From the NCBI GenBank assembly GCA_016802295.1, contig JAESIW010000138.1:4508005-4572004 (forward strand): a DNA stretch of 64,000 nucleotides, given 5' to 3'. The first letter of the stretch is position 1. Each line of letters opens with the position of its first letter. The notes under the pieces are model-generated. The model had not been told where the DNA came from, searched no databases, and saw nothing but the letters and a program-made list of their open reading frames with translations. A program made the translations under genes and the position numbers. Positions 54,481 through 64,000 of this stretch are shown piece by piece. Source of the stretch: Brachionus rotundiformis. Lineage: Eukaryota > Rotifera > Eurotatoria > Ploima > Brachionidae.

Positions 54481-54625
54481 AAGGGGCGTTTTTAATAACT
54501 TAGCGTTGAGCATATTCTGGCAAAAGATTTAGTTTGGAAAGGTGACCAGTGCTCAATCCGACGTTCGGTGATTAAAAACCGAAGTTTAATTGCGTTCGAT
54601 TGACTTACGCTCGATTAAACCTGAG
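54481..54625. repeat. Less AT-rich block with an imperfect hairpin
   Basis: GGCGTTTTTAATAAC, GTGATTAAAAACCGAAG and an imperfect inverted pair (GTTTAATTGCG/CTCGATTAAAC, 54585-54620) lie just past the end of the RRM gene. It could be a small mobile-element end; unproven. Confidence 0.25.
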
Positions 54626-54684
54626 GAATTGAATCGATAGATTTTATTTTTTTAAATTTATAAAAAACAAAATTAATTAAATTT

Positions 54685-55329
54685 TTAAACTCTAGATTTA
54701 GACGACGGTAAGTGTGATGGTCTACGACGTTCATAATCATACCTTTAAAATTAATATTTAAAATTCGACCAGTTATAGGGGCAGATTTTTTACCTCGGCG
54801 ATCGGGACCTGCTTCTGTAATAATCTCTTGGTGGTAAGTGTCTTGGTGGCGAAGGTGGATAGCCTCTTCTTGGATACGGCTCACCCCTGAAAGGGAGTCT
54901 AAATTCTCTTGGTGGTGGTGAGAATGGTCGACCGCGAATCATCTCAGGATAAGGGTGATGTCTATCGTAGCCCCGCGGGTATGGATCCAAAAATCTCGGG
55001 GGCATGTCTCGATACGGATATCCACGTGGTGGGGAACGTGTGTGACGGTACGATGACGGAGGAGGCCGGTATCGCTTTCGAATCGAGGGCTCACCTTTCT
55101 GGGTTCGAGTGGTCGATATTTCCACTCGGATCCGTGAGCCTTTCCAAAGCGAGTCATTTAGTCCTGCTATAGCTGCCTTGGCACTGTTCGTATCTTCCAT
55201 ATGGACGAAAGCGTAATCTTTCAGTATGTCACATTCGACCACTTTGCCAAACTTTTCGAAAAGTTCTTTTAACTCGGCGTTTCGAGCAACCGAGGGTACA
55301 TTGCCAACATAGAGTTTTATGGTAGACAT
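54685..55329 (-). CDS. Single-RRM, Pro/Arg/Ser-rich RNA-binding protein (RBM4/SR-like)
   Basis: A nuclear RNA-binding protein of the type that acts in splicing. Two exons, 55329-54794 and 54742-54685, join across a 51-bp intron to 197 aa. The RRM (about residues 4-72) has RNP2 LYVGNV and RNP1 KDYAFVHM, with FGKVVECDILKDYAF in the RBM4/lark style. The tail is Pro/Arg/Tyr-rich (RSPPRGYPYRD, PPSPPRHLPPRDYY) and ends SRSRSPR, then YDYERRRPSHLPSSKSRV from exon 2. Without splicing, the frame would stop at the TAA within the donor (AGGTAAA), giving a slightly shorter protein. RBM4 has two RRMs and a zinc knuckle, so exact orthology is open. A partial copy lies at 43.1-43.2 kb. Confidence 0.88.
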
Positions 55330-56736
55330 ATTCAAGAAACCTATTCTGAATTTTTATTTTATTTCTAATTTAGCCTAACTTGAAACTAATTTTTTCCTTA
55401 GTCTATACTTTTATTTATGTTAAGCCTAATCAAATATGTTGAATTAATTATATTATATTTTTATTTACTTGGCTTTGATAACTGTCTTAACAAAATATTT
55501 AAAATTCTTTAATTATAAATTTTAAAGAGATAGCCTAAAATTATTGTTGTATGTTTTAAAAATTTTTGTCTTTTTTTTTCGAATATAGAATTTAAAATTT
55601 AGAGAGTTTAATGAAAAAAATTAATAATTTATTGAGTTTTTTTATATATAAATAAATTTATCAACTATTCCAAAAAATTCTTTGGTATTCATTGAATTTT
55701 TTAATTAATAAAAATGTTATAATATTTAATAAATTTAATTTACATTGTCTATTATTTGAATATTGTAGCCAATTTTCGGTATTATTGTGTTAATCTTAGT
55801 ATTTTAGAATAAAGTTTAATTTAAAAATTTACGTTTATTCATTCTCAAGATCAGCTTTTTACAATTAATTATAAGAAAATCAAATTTTTTATTAAATCGG
55901 TACATAAATTGCATATTTTTTTAAATCAACACTTTTTTAATTAAATTGATCCGTATTCATCATGGTGACATGAAACTCTTAGATTCAAGAAATTATTTCT
56001 TACAATTAATATTTTCTTTAAGTTGGCTACCGATAACAATTATTGGCTTTTCTGTCATTTTAACAGCTATCTAAACCATGGCATCAAAAGTTTTGTATTT
56101 TTCTTGTCACAGTCATTGGTCAAGTAAAATTGAACAACCATATTCTTGAGTTTTATTTTTTTGAATAACAGTAATAATAATAGTTAAAAAAAATAACAAA
56201 ATATATTTTTTTACCATGTCGATATTTGAAGTCGGATGCTCAAAATTTAAAAAAAAAAATTTAAATTAATTTTAGCTTCTTATTTTGTACTTTTTTAATA
56301 ACTTTTTAATAATTTATTTTTAAATAAAAGCAAAAATAACTAAAGTATTGAATACTTTATTATTTTTGATTAATTATTAAAGACATGAATTGCAATTTTT
56401 AAATGATATTGCTAATTTTTCAACTCATGAAATTAAATATTTTAATATTTTTAGATCATCTTCTATACGACTTTGAGCTATTTTAGATATTTTCTATCAT
56501 AACAACTTAAATATAAAACTTGATCAATGCACAAAAGTACTTCAGCTTCTAAAAAACCTAGTAGAGAAAAAAAACCTTAACAAAATTTTCAACAATATTA
56601 TAATTTGAAATTTAGTTTTCATAATTATCATATATTTAAATAATTTTTATAAAATATTGTTATAAGATTTGAAATTTTTTCCAAATCTTTGTATAAGATA
56701 CTTGTTTGATGAATTTTCTTAGTCTAATTATTTAAC
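55330..56736. other. Intergenic DNA between divergent genes, no gene seen
   Basis: AT-rich upstream flank of the RRM gene (-) and of VPS34 (+). No frames of interest. Confidence 0.55.
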
Positions 56737-59700
56737 ATGGTATCATGTGAGACACCCAACCAGAAACTTAACTACGTATTCAGCTGCCATCTGCTAGCTC
56801 AAGTTCAAATAAAAATGTATATTTTATTTCTTAAAAGTTTAAAAAATGAACATTTTAGTGTGACTTTATTTTAGAGGAAAGCTTGATGGTGAACGCAAAA
56901 AACCCGACTATAAAGAAATAATTGAGAATCCAATTCTAAATTTTTCTGGTGCTTATCAACATTTGGATCTTTATGTCACGGCTCAAATATTTGCCAACAA
57001 CCAAGAGCTTTGTATGCCAGTAAAAACAAGCTATAAATACATAGAAAAAGAGCCATGGATTTGGGACGAGTGGCTTACATTACCACTTCGTATCAATGAC
57101 TTGCCCAGGAATTCTTTGCTCGTCATAACTGTATGGGACATTGAGTGTCCAAAGAGCGGCGATGTGCCGGTTTGTGGAAGTACAATATCTCTTTTTGATA
57201 GATACGGGTAATATTCAATAATAAAAATGAATATAAGAATTTTATCATTTAAAAATATTCAGGGAATTTCGACAAGGTCCTTTGGAAATAAGATTGTGGC
57301 CAAATAGAGTGGGCGATGGCAACTCAAAAAGCACTACACCAGGATTGCTAAGCGATCATCGAGAAAGTGAAATTGAAGAATTTTATTCGAGTCAAAATGG
57401 TGATGAAGCATTGAATGTGGGACAGACCAACAGTCTTGAGGAATTTCCCATGCTTGATGAGCTTGATCGATTGGCCAAATTATCAAAATTCTATGCAGAT
57501 GGTCACATGATTAAGCAAGAATGGCTGGACAAAATAACTCTACACAAAATTGATGAAGCTATCAAAAATGAAAAAAAAAATTCAAAATTTTTCTTTATGA
57601 CTGTCGAATTGGCACAAATAGAGTGTGACAGTGTCAAGTACAGGGTATTATATTACGAGGAGGTAAGTTTTTATATATAATCAAATATAGTCACAAAAAT
57701 CATAACACTAACCTACATTAAGAATGCTGAACGTATTGTTCAAGTAATACCAAATAATGATCTCTTTGTTGTTAATGACCCTGAGCTTGAACTAGTATGA
57801 TACAATTTTTTATTTAAAAAAAATTAAATCTAACTTGCTTGTTGAATTTTTTTAAAATTTTATTTACTTTTATCTACTAATTAAGTATTCTAATCAGAAT
57901 ATAAAATTATGTATAAATCAGGATTTGCTATTTTAATTTTTATTTTTGGACAAAAATAGAAATATTTTAGAGTTTTTCTTTATGTTAAAAATCTTTCCAG
58001 TATTTAAACCATATAATTGTATAATTATTTCAGTTTTTCATCTTATTGATAATTAAAGCGATCTTTAAAGCCTAGCTGCTGATCCGAAATAACAATTTAT
58101 AAATGCAATTATAAATTATTCAAATACGGATCGGTTTTTTTTATACAAAATAAACTTTATTTTATAGAATATTAAGCAAATATTGGTATTATTCTCGGCT
58201 ATTTTAGTGTTTTAAATCATTCTTATTATTTTTAATCAAAAATATAAATCATTAGTTATCGGTTTCCTTATCAAAAGTGGACAACTTAATTAATTATTTC
58301 ATCAGCAGTCGATTGAAATTAAGAGATTTCCTATTTTAATAAAATTTTCTAAATCATGTTTTAAAATTTTTAGCAAATTTAATCTTTTAGATTAGGCTAT
58401 GAAATTTTATTAAGCAAATGATAAGCTCAAATTTGTTCCCGAACATATTTAAATTATTACAAAAATTTTTATCATAAATTAATAGTGAGCATTGCAAGGA
58501 AAAAAACGCGCCATATAAGAATATAAATTTAAAAAATTTCAAAATTGTACCAAGTGGTACAAACCCTAAATATTTATTTTTATATGTGTTTAAATTTTTT
58601 AAATGAATCATATTACTCAATTTTATGATAACTTTCAAGTTGTCTAAAGAACTCTCTTCTATCTCAGATGACCTAAAATGGGAAACATACCACTGTTTAA
58701 TAAAAATAAGGTATTGTTTTTTTTCAAGCAAGTCAGATCGATGCAATCAAAAATAACAACTAAAAAATAAATAACTAAATCATGTCTAATATTTAGGATA
58801 ACATTATCGAGTCAAAGAACCGGAAATTGGAGCACACTGAACAGATGGTCTTGTTCGACATGAATCTTAAGCCAGACACTGATAGCAAAAGCCAACTCCA
58901 AAAGATCATAAACTATCCGATGACAAGGCCGCTGAAAAGAGAAGAGCAAACATTGCTTTGGAATTATAGATACTATTTGACTCAAAACAAGAAGGCTTTA
59001 ACCAAATTTTTGCAATGCTTTGATTTAAATTTGGAATTCGAGGGCAACACTCTAATGGAGCTAATGCTCAAGTGGCAACCTATGGACATTGAAGACGCCT
59101 TGGAACTTCTCGGTTCTAAATACAAAAACTACCCCAAAATCCGATCATATGCCATCTCTCGACTTAAAAATGCTTCAAACGAAGATCTTATTCTTTATTT
59201 GCTTCAATTAGTCCAAGCATTAAGATATGAGAACTTTTCGTGTTCAAGCTCTTCAAATATTAAATCTCTGTAAGTATTTATGAGCGAAAAAAAATAATAA
59301 AAATTTTTGAAAAATTTTCTAGAAAATTAACAGATTAGAAAAAAATTATTTAAATTTAAAATCAAATTTTTATCTGAAGTGATAGTTTATTTTTAATTTG
59401 AATTTTATTTTAGTTTATTTTCATAATTATTATCAGAACTAAGACTTGGTTAATTTAGAACAAAATTTGTCACTATTGATTATGAAATCTCTTTGATATC
59501 TTGGATAGCTAAGTTATATTTATCAATGAATAAATCTTTTTAGACGTGTTAATTCTTTATCACTTAAATTTCTGGTTTTATCACTAATGTTATTTGATGA
59601 TTAGATCTTTAAAAGTACCATGTTGGAAATGCTAATTTTATTTAGGATTTAAGATTAATATAAAAACTTTGATTTATCCGAATTTTAAAATTTTGAAAAA

Positions 59701-62254
59701 ATAAAGGGTTAATGATTTTGTATTGAATTTCAAGTTTTGGCCATTTTTTTCCTACCTGATTTTGGCTTTTGACCAATTACCAAATCAGAAAATTTTTATA
59801 ACAATTGCTAGTATAATACTCAATACAGCCACGCATTCAAATTTTCCAGTTGTACTTTCCAAGGCCGACCAAAAAAATTGAATTCTTAAATTCAAAAAAC
59901 TTCCAAAATTTAAACATAAATTCATTTAATCACATCTTGAGCCTTTTCATAGGCTTCAAATTGAAATAAAAATTGTTTTTTGTCAATGTTGGCTCATTTT
60001 GATAATACCAGTAAAGATAGTGATACAATCTGGAATTTAGATGAAAAATAAATAAATAAATAGTAGTAGTAGTAGTAGTAGTAGTAGTTTTTGCTGCGAC
60101 ATCAAATATGTAGAATGCCTGAGCCCATCATCGCCATTAGGCCGTTTGGAGCTATAGCAGCCTTTCGGTTTAACAAAATAAATTTTTATTTATTCAGTGA
60201 TTTGAAAACAAAATGACAAAAATTATCCTTTTCATTTAAAAAAATTTCTTCTCCTACAGTTAAATACACCTTTATTAAATTTCACATCAAGCTAAAAATT
60301 ATTTACTTAATAAAAAAATATAAAAAGTAGTTCAGAAATTCTAAATAACATTTTCTTAAGTGAATAATTTGGTTAATTTTTTTGATATTTTGAAATATTT
60401 TAAAATTCAAGCAAAAAACTTAAAATTTTTAGTTCTGGTAAATAATCAGATTTTAATTAATAATAAAAATTAAATTTTTAAAAAATATTTTTTTTAAATT
60501 TTTTGAAATAATTTAAAGAACGACCAGTGAAAGTGTTAGTGATGTGTCAACAAAAAGTAATTCAGTAACTACATCTACCATGCCAATCAAAATGACTTCT
60601 AAGATACCATCAAGTTCAACTAAACAGACCAAGAGCGACGCTTCTGATGCGAATAATTTTGCTTATTCTTCATCACCACCACTTGCCTCACAAGCAATCA
60701 ACCACCTGAACATGTTTTATCAAATCGAACCACAAAACACCTTTGAGGTACAGACAATATATTAAAATTTAATGCATTCAAAGATTTGAAAACAAAATTT
60801 TTTAGCTTAATTTAAAATCGTTCCTATTAGACCGGGCCACGAAAAATGAAGTTGTAGCCCTATGCCTTTACTGGTTTGTCAAAGTCGAGGTCAACGACTC
60901 CAAAGTATTGAGCTCTTCAGCATCAACCATTAACTTATTTGGCCAAAGTCCTTCCTTAGCAAACTCCCACGGCTCATCATCGAGCAGTAATTTAGTTGGT
61001 GCAGCAAACCAATACACTTCAAATAACCTCACGGCGAGGACAAACTTTCAAATCTTTATGGACGAACTCCTTGAAAGTCTAAGAGATGTAAAATTGAAAA
61101 ATTTTGTTATGTTTTAAATAAAATAATTAACAAAGGGAGATACAATGGCGCGTTCAATTTACAACAGTATAATTAATCAGGAAAAATTTCTCAAGGCTTT
61201 GAATGATATTGTTAAAGCGGTCAGTCGTGAAGAAGGAAAAATGGAAAAAAAATTAACCAAACTCATTAATTTATTAAAAAGCACAGAAAAATCCTCTTTT
61301 GACCTTATGAATTTAGATTCTCCAATTCCTCTAATAATCGATCCAAATATAAAAATATATGGTATCGATTCGGACAAAACTAAAATGTTCAAAAGCAATT
61401 TGATGCCGTGCAAATTTGCCTTCAAAACTCTTCCCAGTAAACACTTCCTTGATCCGGAATATTCAGTAATATACAAAATAGGCGATGACCTGCGCCAGGA
61501 CCAATTAATTCTCCAAATGATTGCTTTGATGGATAAGCTTTTAAAGCAAGAAAATTTAGATCTTAAACTCTCGCCCTATAAAGTGATTGCTACTGGAGTA
61601 AAAGAAGGCTTCTTACAATTTGTAGACGCTGTACCAGTGTCCAATATTCTTAATAACTCAGAGTTTAGGTCAATTAGAGAGTTTCTGAGAAAAAATAATC
61701 CATCAAGCACTGACAAGTACGGAATTAAAGCCGAAGCTATGGACAATTATGTCAAAAGCAGTGCTGGTTACATTGTTATTACTTATATTTTGGGCATTGG
61801 CGATCGGCATTATGATAACATTTTGATAACTAAATGTGGTAAGATAGTTCATATTGATTTTGGTTACATACTTGGACAAGAACCAAAGCTATTTCAACCG
61901 ACCATTAAATGGACCAAAGAGTTTGCTGATGGCATGGGAGGCTTGAATGGACCAGATGGTAAAGAAAATAAAGAATATGAAGATTTTAAAAAATATTGTT
62001 GCAATGCTTTCCTACAGCTCAGGCGGCATGCTAATTTAATTTTAAATCTTTTTTCCCTAATGACGGATGCCAATATTCCCGGTATTGCACTTGAGCCTGA
62101 TAAAACAGTTAAAAAGTTGATAGATAGGTTTAAGCTGGACCTGACCGATGAACAAGCTCAGTATTCGCTGATAAAGGAAATTGAAAATAATTACGGAAGT
62201 TTGGTAGGTAACATTACTGACGTTATTCATCATTACAACACTAATCGAAAGTAA
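56737..62254 (+). CDS. PIK3C3: Class III phosphatidylinositol 3-kinase (VPS34)
   Basis: VPS34 phosphorylates phosphatidylinositol to PI3P on endosomes and autophagosomes, in complexes with VPS15 and Beclin-1. Eight exons join in frame: 56737-56816, 56875-57207, 57263-57662, 57723-57794, 58797-59269, 60519-60747, 60806-61087 and 61136-62254 (about 995 aa; human 887). The short first exon encodes KLNYVFSCHLLAQVQIK. The C2 domain has LYVTAQIFANN, WIWDEWLTLPL and LRINDLPRNSLLVITVWDIE. The helical domain (exon 5) has WKxMDxEDALELL-type KWQPMDIEDALELL and LLQLVQALRYE. The kinase domain has GDDLRQDQLILQ (about residue 739), the catalytic GDRHYDNIL (about 845) and HIDFGYILG (about 863), all intact, and ends with the helix GNITDVIHHYN. 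Extra length lies in Ser/Thr-rich linkers of exons 3, 6 and 7. Confidence 0.96.
57795..58796 (+). other. VPS34 intron 4
   Basis: A 1002-bp intron. A 119-codon frame on the minus strand (58746-58387) is Phe/Leu/Asn-rich and unrecognised; I do not count it as a gene, but it is the longest antisense frame here. Confidence 0.5.
59270..60518 (+). other. VPS34 intron 5 with a retroelement tail
   Basis: A 1249-bp intron. (TAG)n at 60060-60088 is followed by a GC-richer 80-bp block (60090-60170). On the minus strand this reads as a non-coding 3' end finishing in (CTA)n, like the 10.86 kb LINE tail. Confidence 0.45.
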
Positions 62255-62874
62255 AAATTGATGGTACTTTTTACTTGGTGATGGTAATTTTTAAAAGCAA
62301 TATGCAAATTATCACGGATGACAAAATGACTTCCTTTTTTATTAAACTTAAATTTTATATACGTGAAAACAAAAGATATTTAATGATTAAAATTTATTTT
62401 TTTAAATTAAATTATTTTAAAAGTAAATAAATAAAAATTTGAATTGTTAATTTTAAATATGTTTTAATCCGATTAACCAAGGTTTTGATTTAAAATGGAA
62501 AAATTTAATTAAATAGACAAAAATTAAATTCTTGGTAATAAGTAATTAAAAAATGTGTAAATAATATCATATGATAAAAATTTAAAGATTATTTGCAAAA
62601 AGGATGGTTAGTAAATGATGGAAAAATAATCGTTTGTGGTCAGTTACTGACGTGTTCAATTTTTTTACTTTAAAGTTTAAACATATGAATTAACTTATCT
62701 CCCATGACATTTTTCGAAAATTAGATTTTAAGTTGAGACATATACAAAATTAAAAATAGATCACTAGACTTATTTTTAGTGAATTAAAAAATTATATAAT
62801 CTAGGAAATGATAATAATAATTTTTAATTTTTTAATTTATTTTAAAAAAAAACATTTTTTAAACAATCTACGTA
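62255..62874. other. Intergenic DNA between convergent genes
   Basis: Contains 3' flanks of VPS34 (+) and the His-rich gene (-). AATAAATAAATAAA near 62427 is a candidate polyadenylation signal. Confidence 0.5.
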
Positions 62875-62899
62875 TTAGATTGAAAAAAATATTCTCTTT

Positions 62900-63370
62900 T
62901 CAATCATTATTTCTGTGTTCTCCTTTGGAATGATGTTGTTTGTGGTGCTCTTTGGAATGATGTGGCTTATGGTTCTCTTTGGAATGATGTTGTTTGTGGT
63001 CCTCTTTGGAATGATGTTGTTTGTGGTCCTCTTTGGAATGATGTGGCTTATGGTTCTCTTTGGAATGATGTGGCTTATGGTTCTCTTTGGAATGATGTTG
63101 TTTGTGGTCCTCTTTGGAATGATGTTGTTTGTGGTTCTCTTTGGAATGATGTGGCTTATGGTTCTCTTTGGAATGATGTTGTTTGTGGTTCTCTTTGGAA
63201 TCCAGTTCTGTTGAATTATTATTTTCATATTGTTCAGTTGAATTATTTGACCATCGATCTTCTTCAAAATGTTGAGGTTTATGATTTCCTCTATGTTTTT
63301 TTGCTTCAGAGCTGAGGACCAAATTGGCAATCAAAACTGCACCAACAATCAAAGCGATTTTGTATTTCAT
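62900..63370 (-). CDS. Secreted histidine-rich repeat protein
   Basis: A 156-residue predicted secreted protein of unknown function. Residues 1-23 form a signal peptide (MKYKIALIVGAVLIANLVLS, ending SEA), followed by KKHRGNHKPQHFEEDRW and two NNST sequons. Residues 58-147 are ten 9-residue repeats of the type SKENHK(Q/P)HH (27 nt each, 63199-62930), then a partial unit and HRNND. With about three His per unit it could bind metal ions such as zinc or copper, but that is inference. The signal peptide end (LIANLVLSSEAKK) resembles that of the SEA-RR peptides (LVASLMVASEARR). The plus-strand frames here are repeat shadows. Confidence 0.82.
   Translation of the reverse strand: MKYKIALIVGAVLIANLVLSSEAKKHRGNHKPQHFEEDRWSNNSTEQYENNNSTELDSKENHKQHHSKENHKPHHSKENHKQHHSKEDHKQHHSKENHKPHHSKENHKPHHSKEDHKQHHSKEDHKQHHSKENHKPHHSKEHHKQHHSKGEHRNND
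62930..63199 (-). repeat. Ten tandem 27-bp coding repeats
   Basis: Units differ mainly at the Q/P codon and the N/D/H codon, showing a mix of unit types in a non-regular order. This is expected from unequal exchange within the array. Confidence 0.9.
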
Positions 63371-63399
63371 TCTTTTTTTCTAATATCATTTATAAATAA

Positions 63400-63418
63400 T
63401 GATACTGCTATTTATACA
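63400..63418 (-). promoter_or_regulatory. Probable TATA box of the His-rich gene
   Basis: Minus strand TATGTATAAATAGCAG lies about 35-50 bp upstream of the ATG at 63370. TATAAATAG is a strong TATA consensus. Confidence 0.5.
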
Positions 63419-64000
63419 TATTTAATCAAGTTTAAAATGTATTGTTTTCAAAAGTTGACAGAATTAAAAGCTATGTGATATTTGAATTCAGTATTAACAT
63501 TTAGAATGAGATTTTTTTTAAATGTCTTAGCAATTGATAATTTTTTTATTTATCTAAAAAAAGCAAATTTTATTTTTTTGTTTCAATTGAAATATATTTT
63601 CAGTGTTGATATTCTATATTTTTAAAACAGATCACTTTAGTTCATCGAGTTTATTATTTTACAAAAAAATATCATTCTCAAATCAGTTTTTTTTATTCTA
63701 ATGGCTTTTAAAAACAAGTTGAGGATTACTTAAACAATCAAAACTACTTTAGATGCTTCGTATTTATTGAACATAAGATTTTCTATATTTTAAAAATCTC
63801 TCTAATACAAATAAACAGTCTCTGAAACGATCAAATTTTTAAAATAAAAAAATATTAAAAATAATTTAAAATATGTTTTAAGCTTAAAAGATAAAATTTC
63901 ATTAATTAGAAATAATTAGACAGGGATTGAGTCTCAATTTAATTTTACACTTTTATACAATATTAAAAAAAATTTAAATATTAAAAGAGCTTAAAAAAAT
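63419..64000. other. AT-rich flank, no gene seen
   Basis: Nothing recognised to the end of the window. Confidence 0.5.

Noticed and set aside
54615..54884. Alternative frame over the RRM gene's second exon
   Set aside because: The spliced model continues the RS-type tail (YDYERRR then SSKSRV) in frame; the alternative frame is a shadow.
58387..58746. 119-codon antisense frame in VPS34 intron 4
   Set aside because: Considered as a second nested gene, but composition is Phe/Leu/Asn-rich, no motif is visible and no promoter or conserved block supports it.
62930..63199. CRISPR-like regular repeats
   Set aside because: Repeats are directly abutting coding units without spacers, in an animal genome.
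62915..63315. Plus-strand and second minus-strand frames over the 27-bp repeats
   Set aside because: Tandem 27-bp units keep all frames open; only the frame with a signal peptide and TATA box is biologically coherent.

Overview
This window is animal nuclear DNA from a strongly AT-rich, intron-containing invertebrate genome. Recognisable genes are conserved metazoan ones (SGF29, PDSS2, VPS34/PIK3C3, an SLC5 transporter, an ANKS1-type SAM-SAM-PTB protein, an RRM/SR protein). Most introns are only about 45-65 bp with GT..AG ends. The base composition, tiny introns and gene mix fit a monogonont rotifer such as Brachionus, but that is an inference and not a sequence match. There is one assembly gap (42060-42582). 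I found no rRNA, intact tRNA or CRISPR array.

Layout. 1.0-2.4 kb: SGF29 (-). 3.6-4.9 kb: an intronless SLC35G-like transporter (+). 6.3-7.5 kb: first member of a small secreted-peptide family, plus a fragment. 9.6-10.9 kb: a Tc1/mariner relic next to a non-LTR retrotransposon 3' end. 11.2-13.4 kb: ten-exon SLC5 Na+-coupled transporter (-). 14.5-15.7, 18.2 and 26.7-27.9 kb: five more secreted-peptide genes, four of them in two divergent head-to-head pairs. Between them lie LTR, MULE and LINE relics, a two-exon coiled-coil fragment (19.8-20.2 kb), a four-TM MARVEL-like gene (21.9-22.7 kb, -) and PDSS2 (24.4-25.6 kb, +). 28-33.2 kb appears gene-free. 33.2-39.4 kb: an ANKS1-like gene (+), whose third intron is almost wholly occupied by an antisense intronless gene for a degenerate AAA-like protein. 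39.5-45.8 kb: two decayed copies of a LINE-containing unit around the gap, invaded by a MULE-like and a Tigger-like element. 46.4-47.8 kb: a condensation-domain-like protein (-). 48.6-49.7 kb: a HELSH-motif zincin-like protein (-) with decayed partial copies nearby. 51.8-52.8 kb: CR1-like LINE relic (-). 54.7-55.3 kb: RRM/SR protein (-). 56.7-62.3 kb: VPS34 (+). 62.9-63.4 kb: a secreted histidine-repeat protein (-).

The conserved genes are independent housekeeping or signalling loci (chromatin reading, ubiquinone synthesis, endosomal PI3P synthesis, transport, splicing) with no operon-like logic. The least ordinary content is (i) the secreted SEA-RR peptide family, with divergent gene pairs and two interchangeable promoter modules; (ii) the catalytically dead AAA-like gene nested antisense in a signalling gene, its stop codon beside the host splice donor; and (iii) the zincin-like and histidine-less condensation-like genes, which I cannot assign to a characterised orthologue.

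Exon coordinates were derived by eye from reading frame, GT/AG sites and family conservation; no alignment or search was run.
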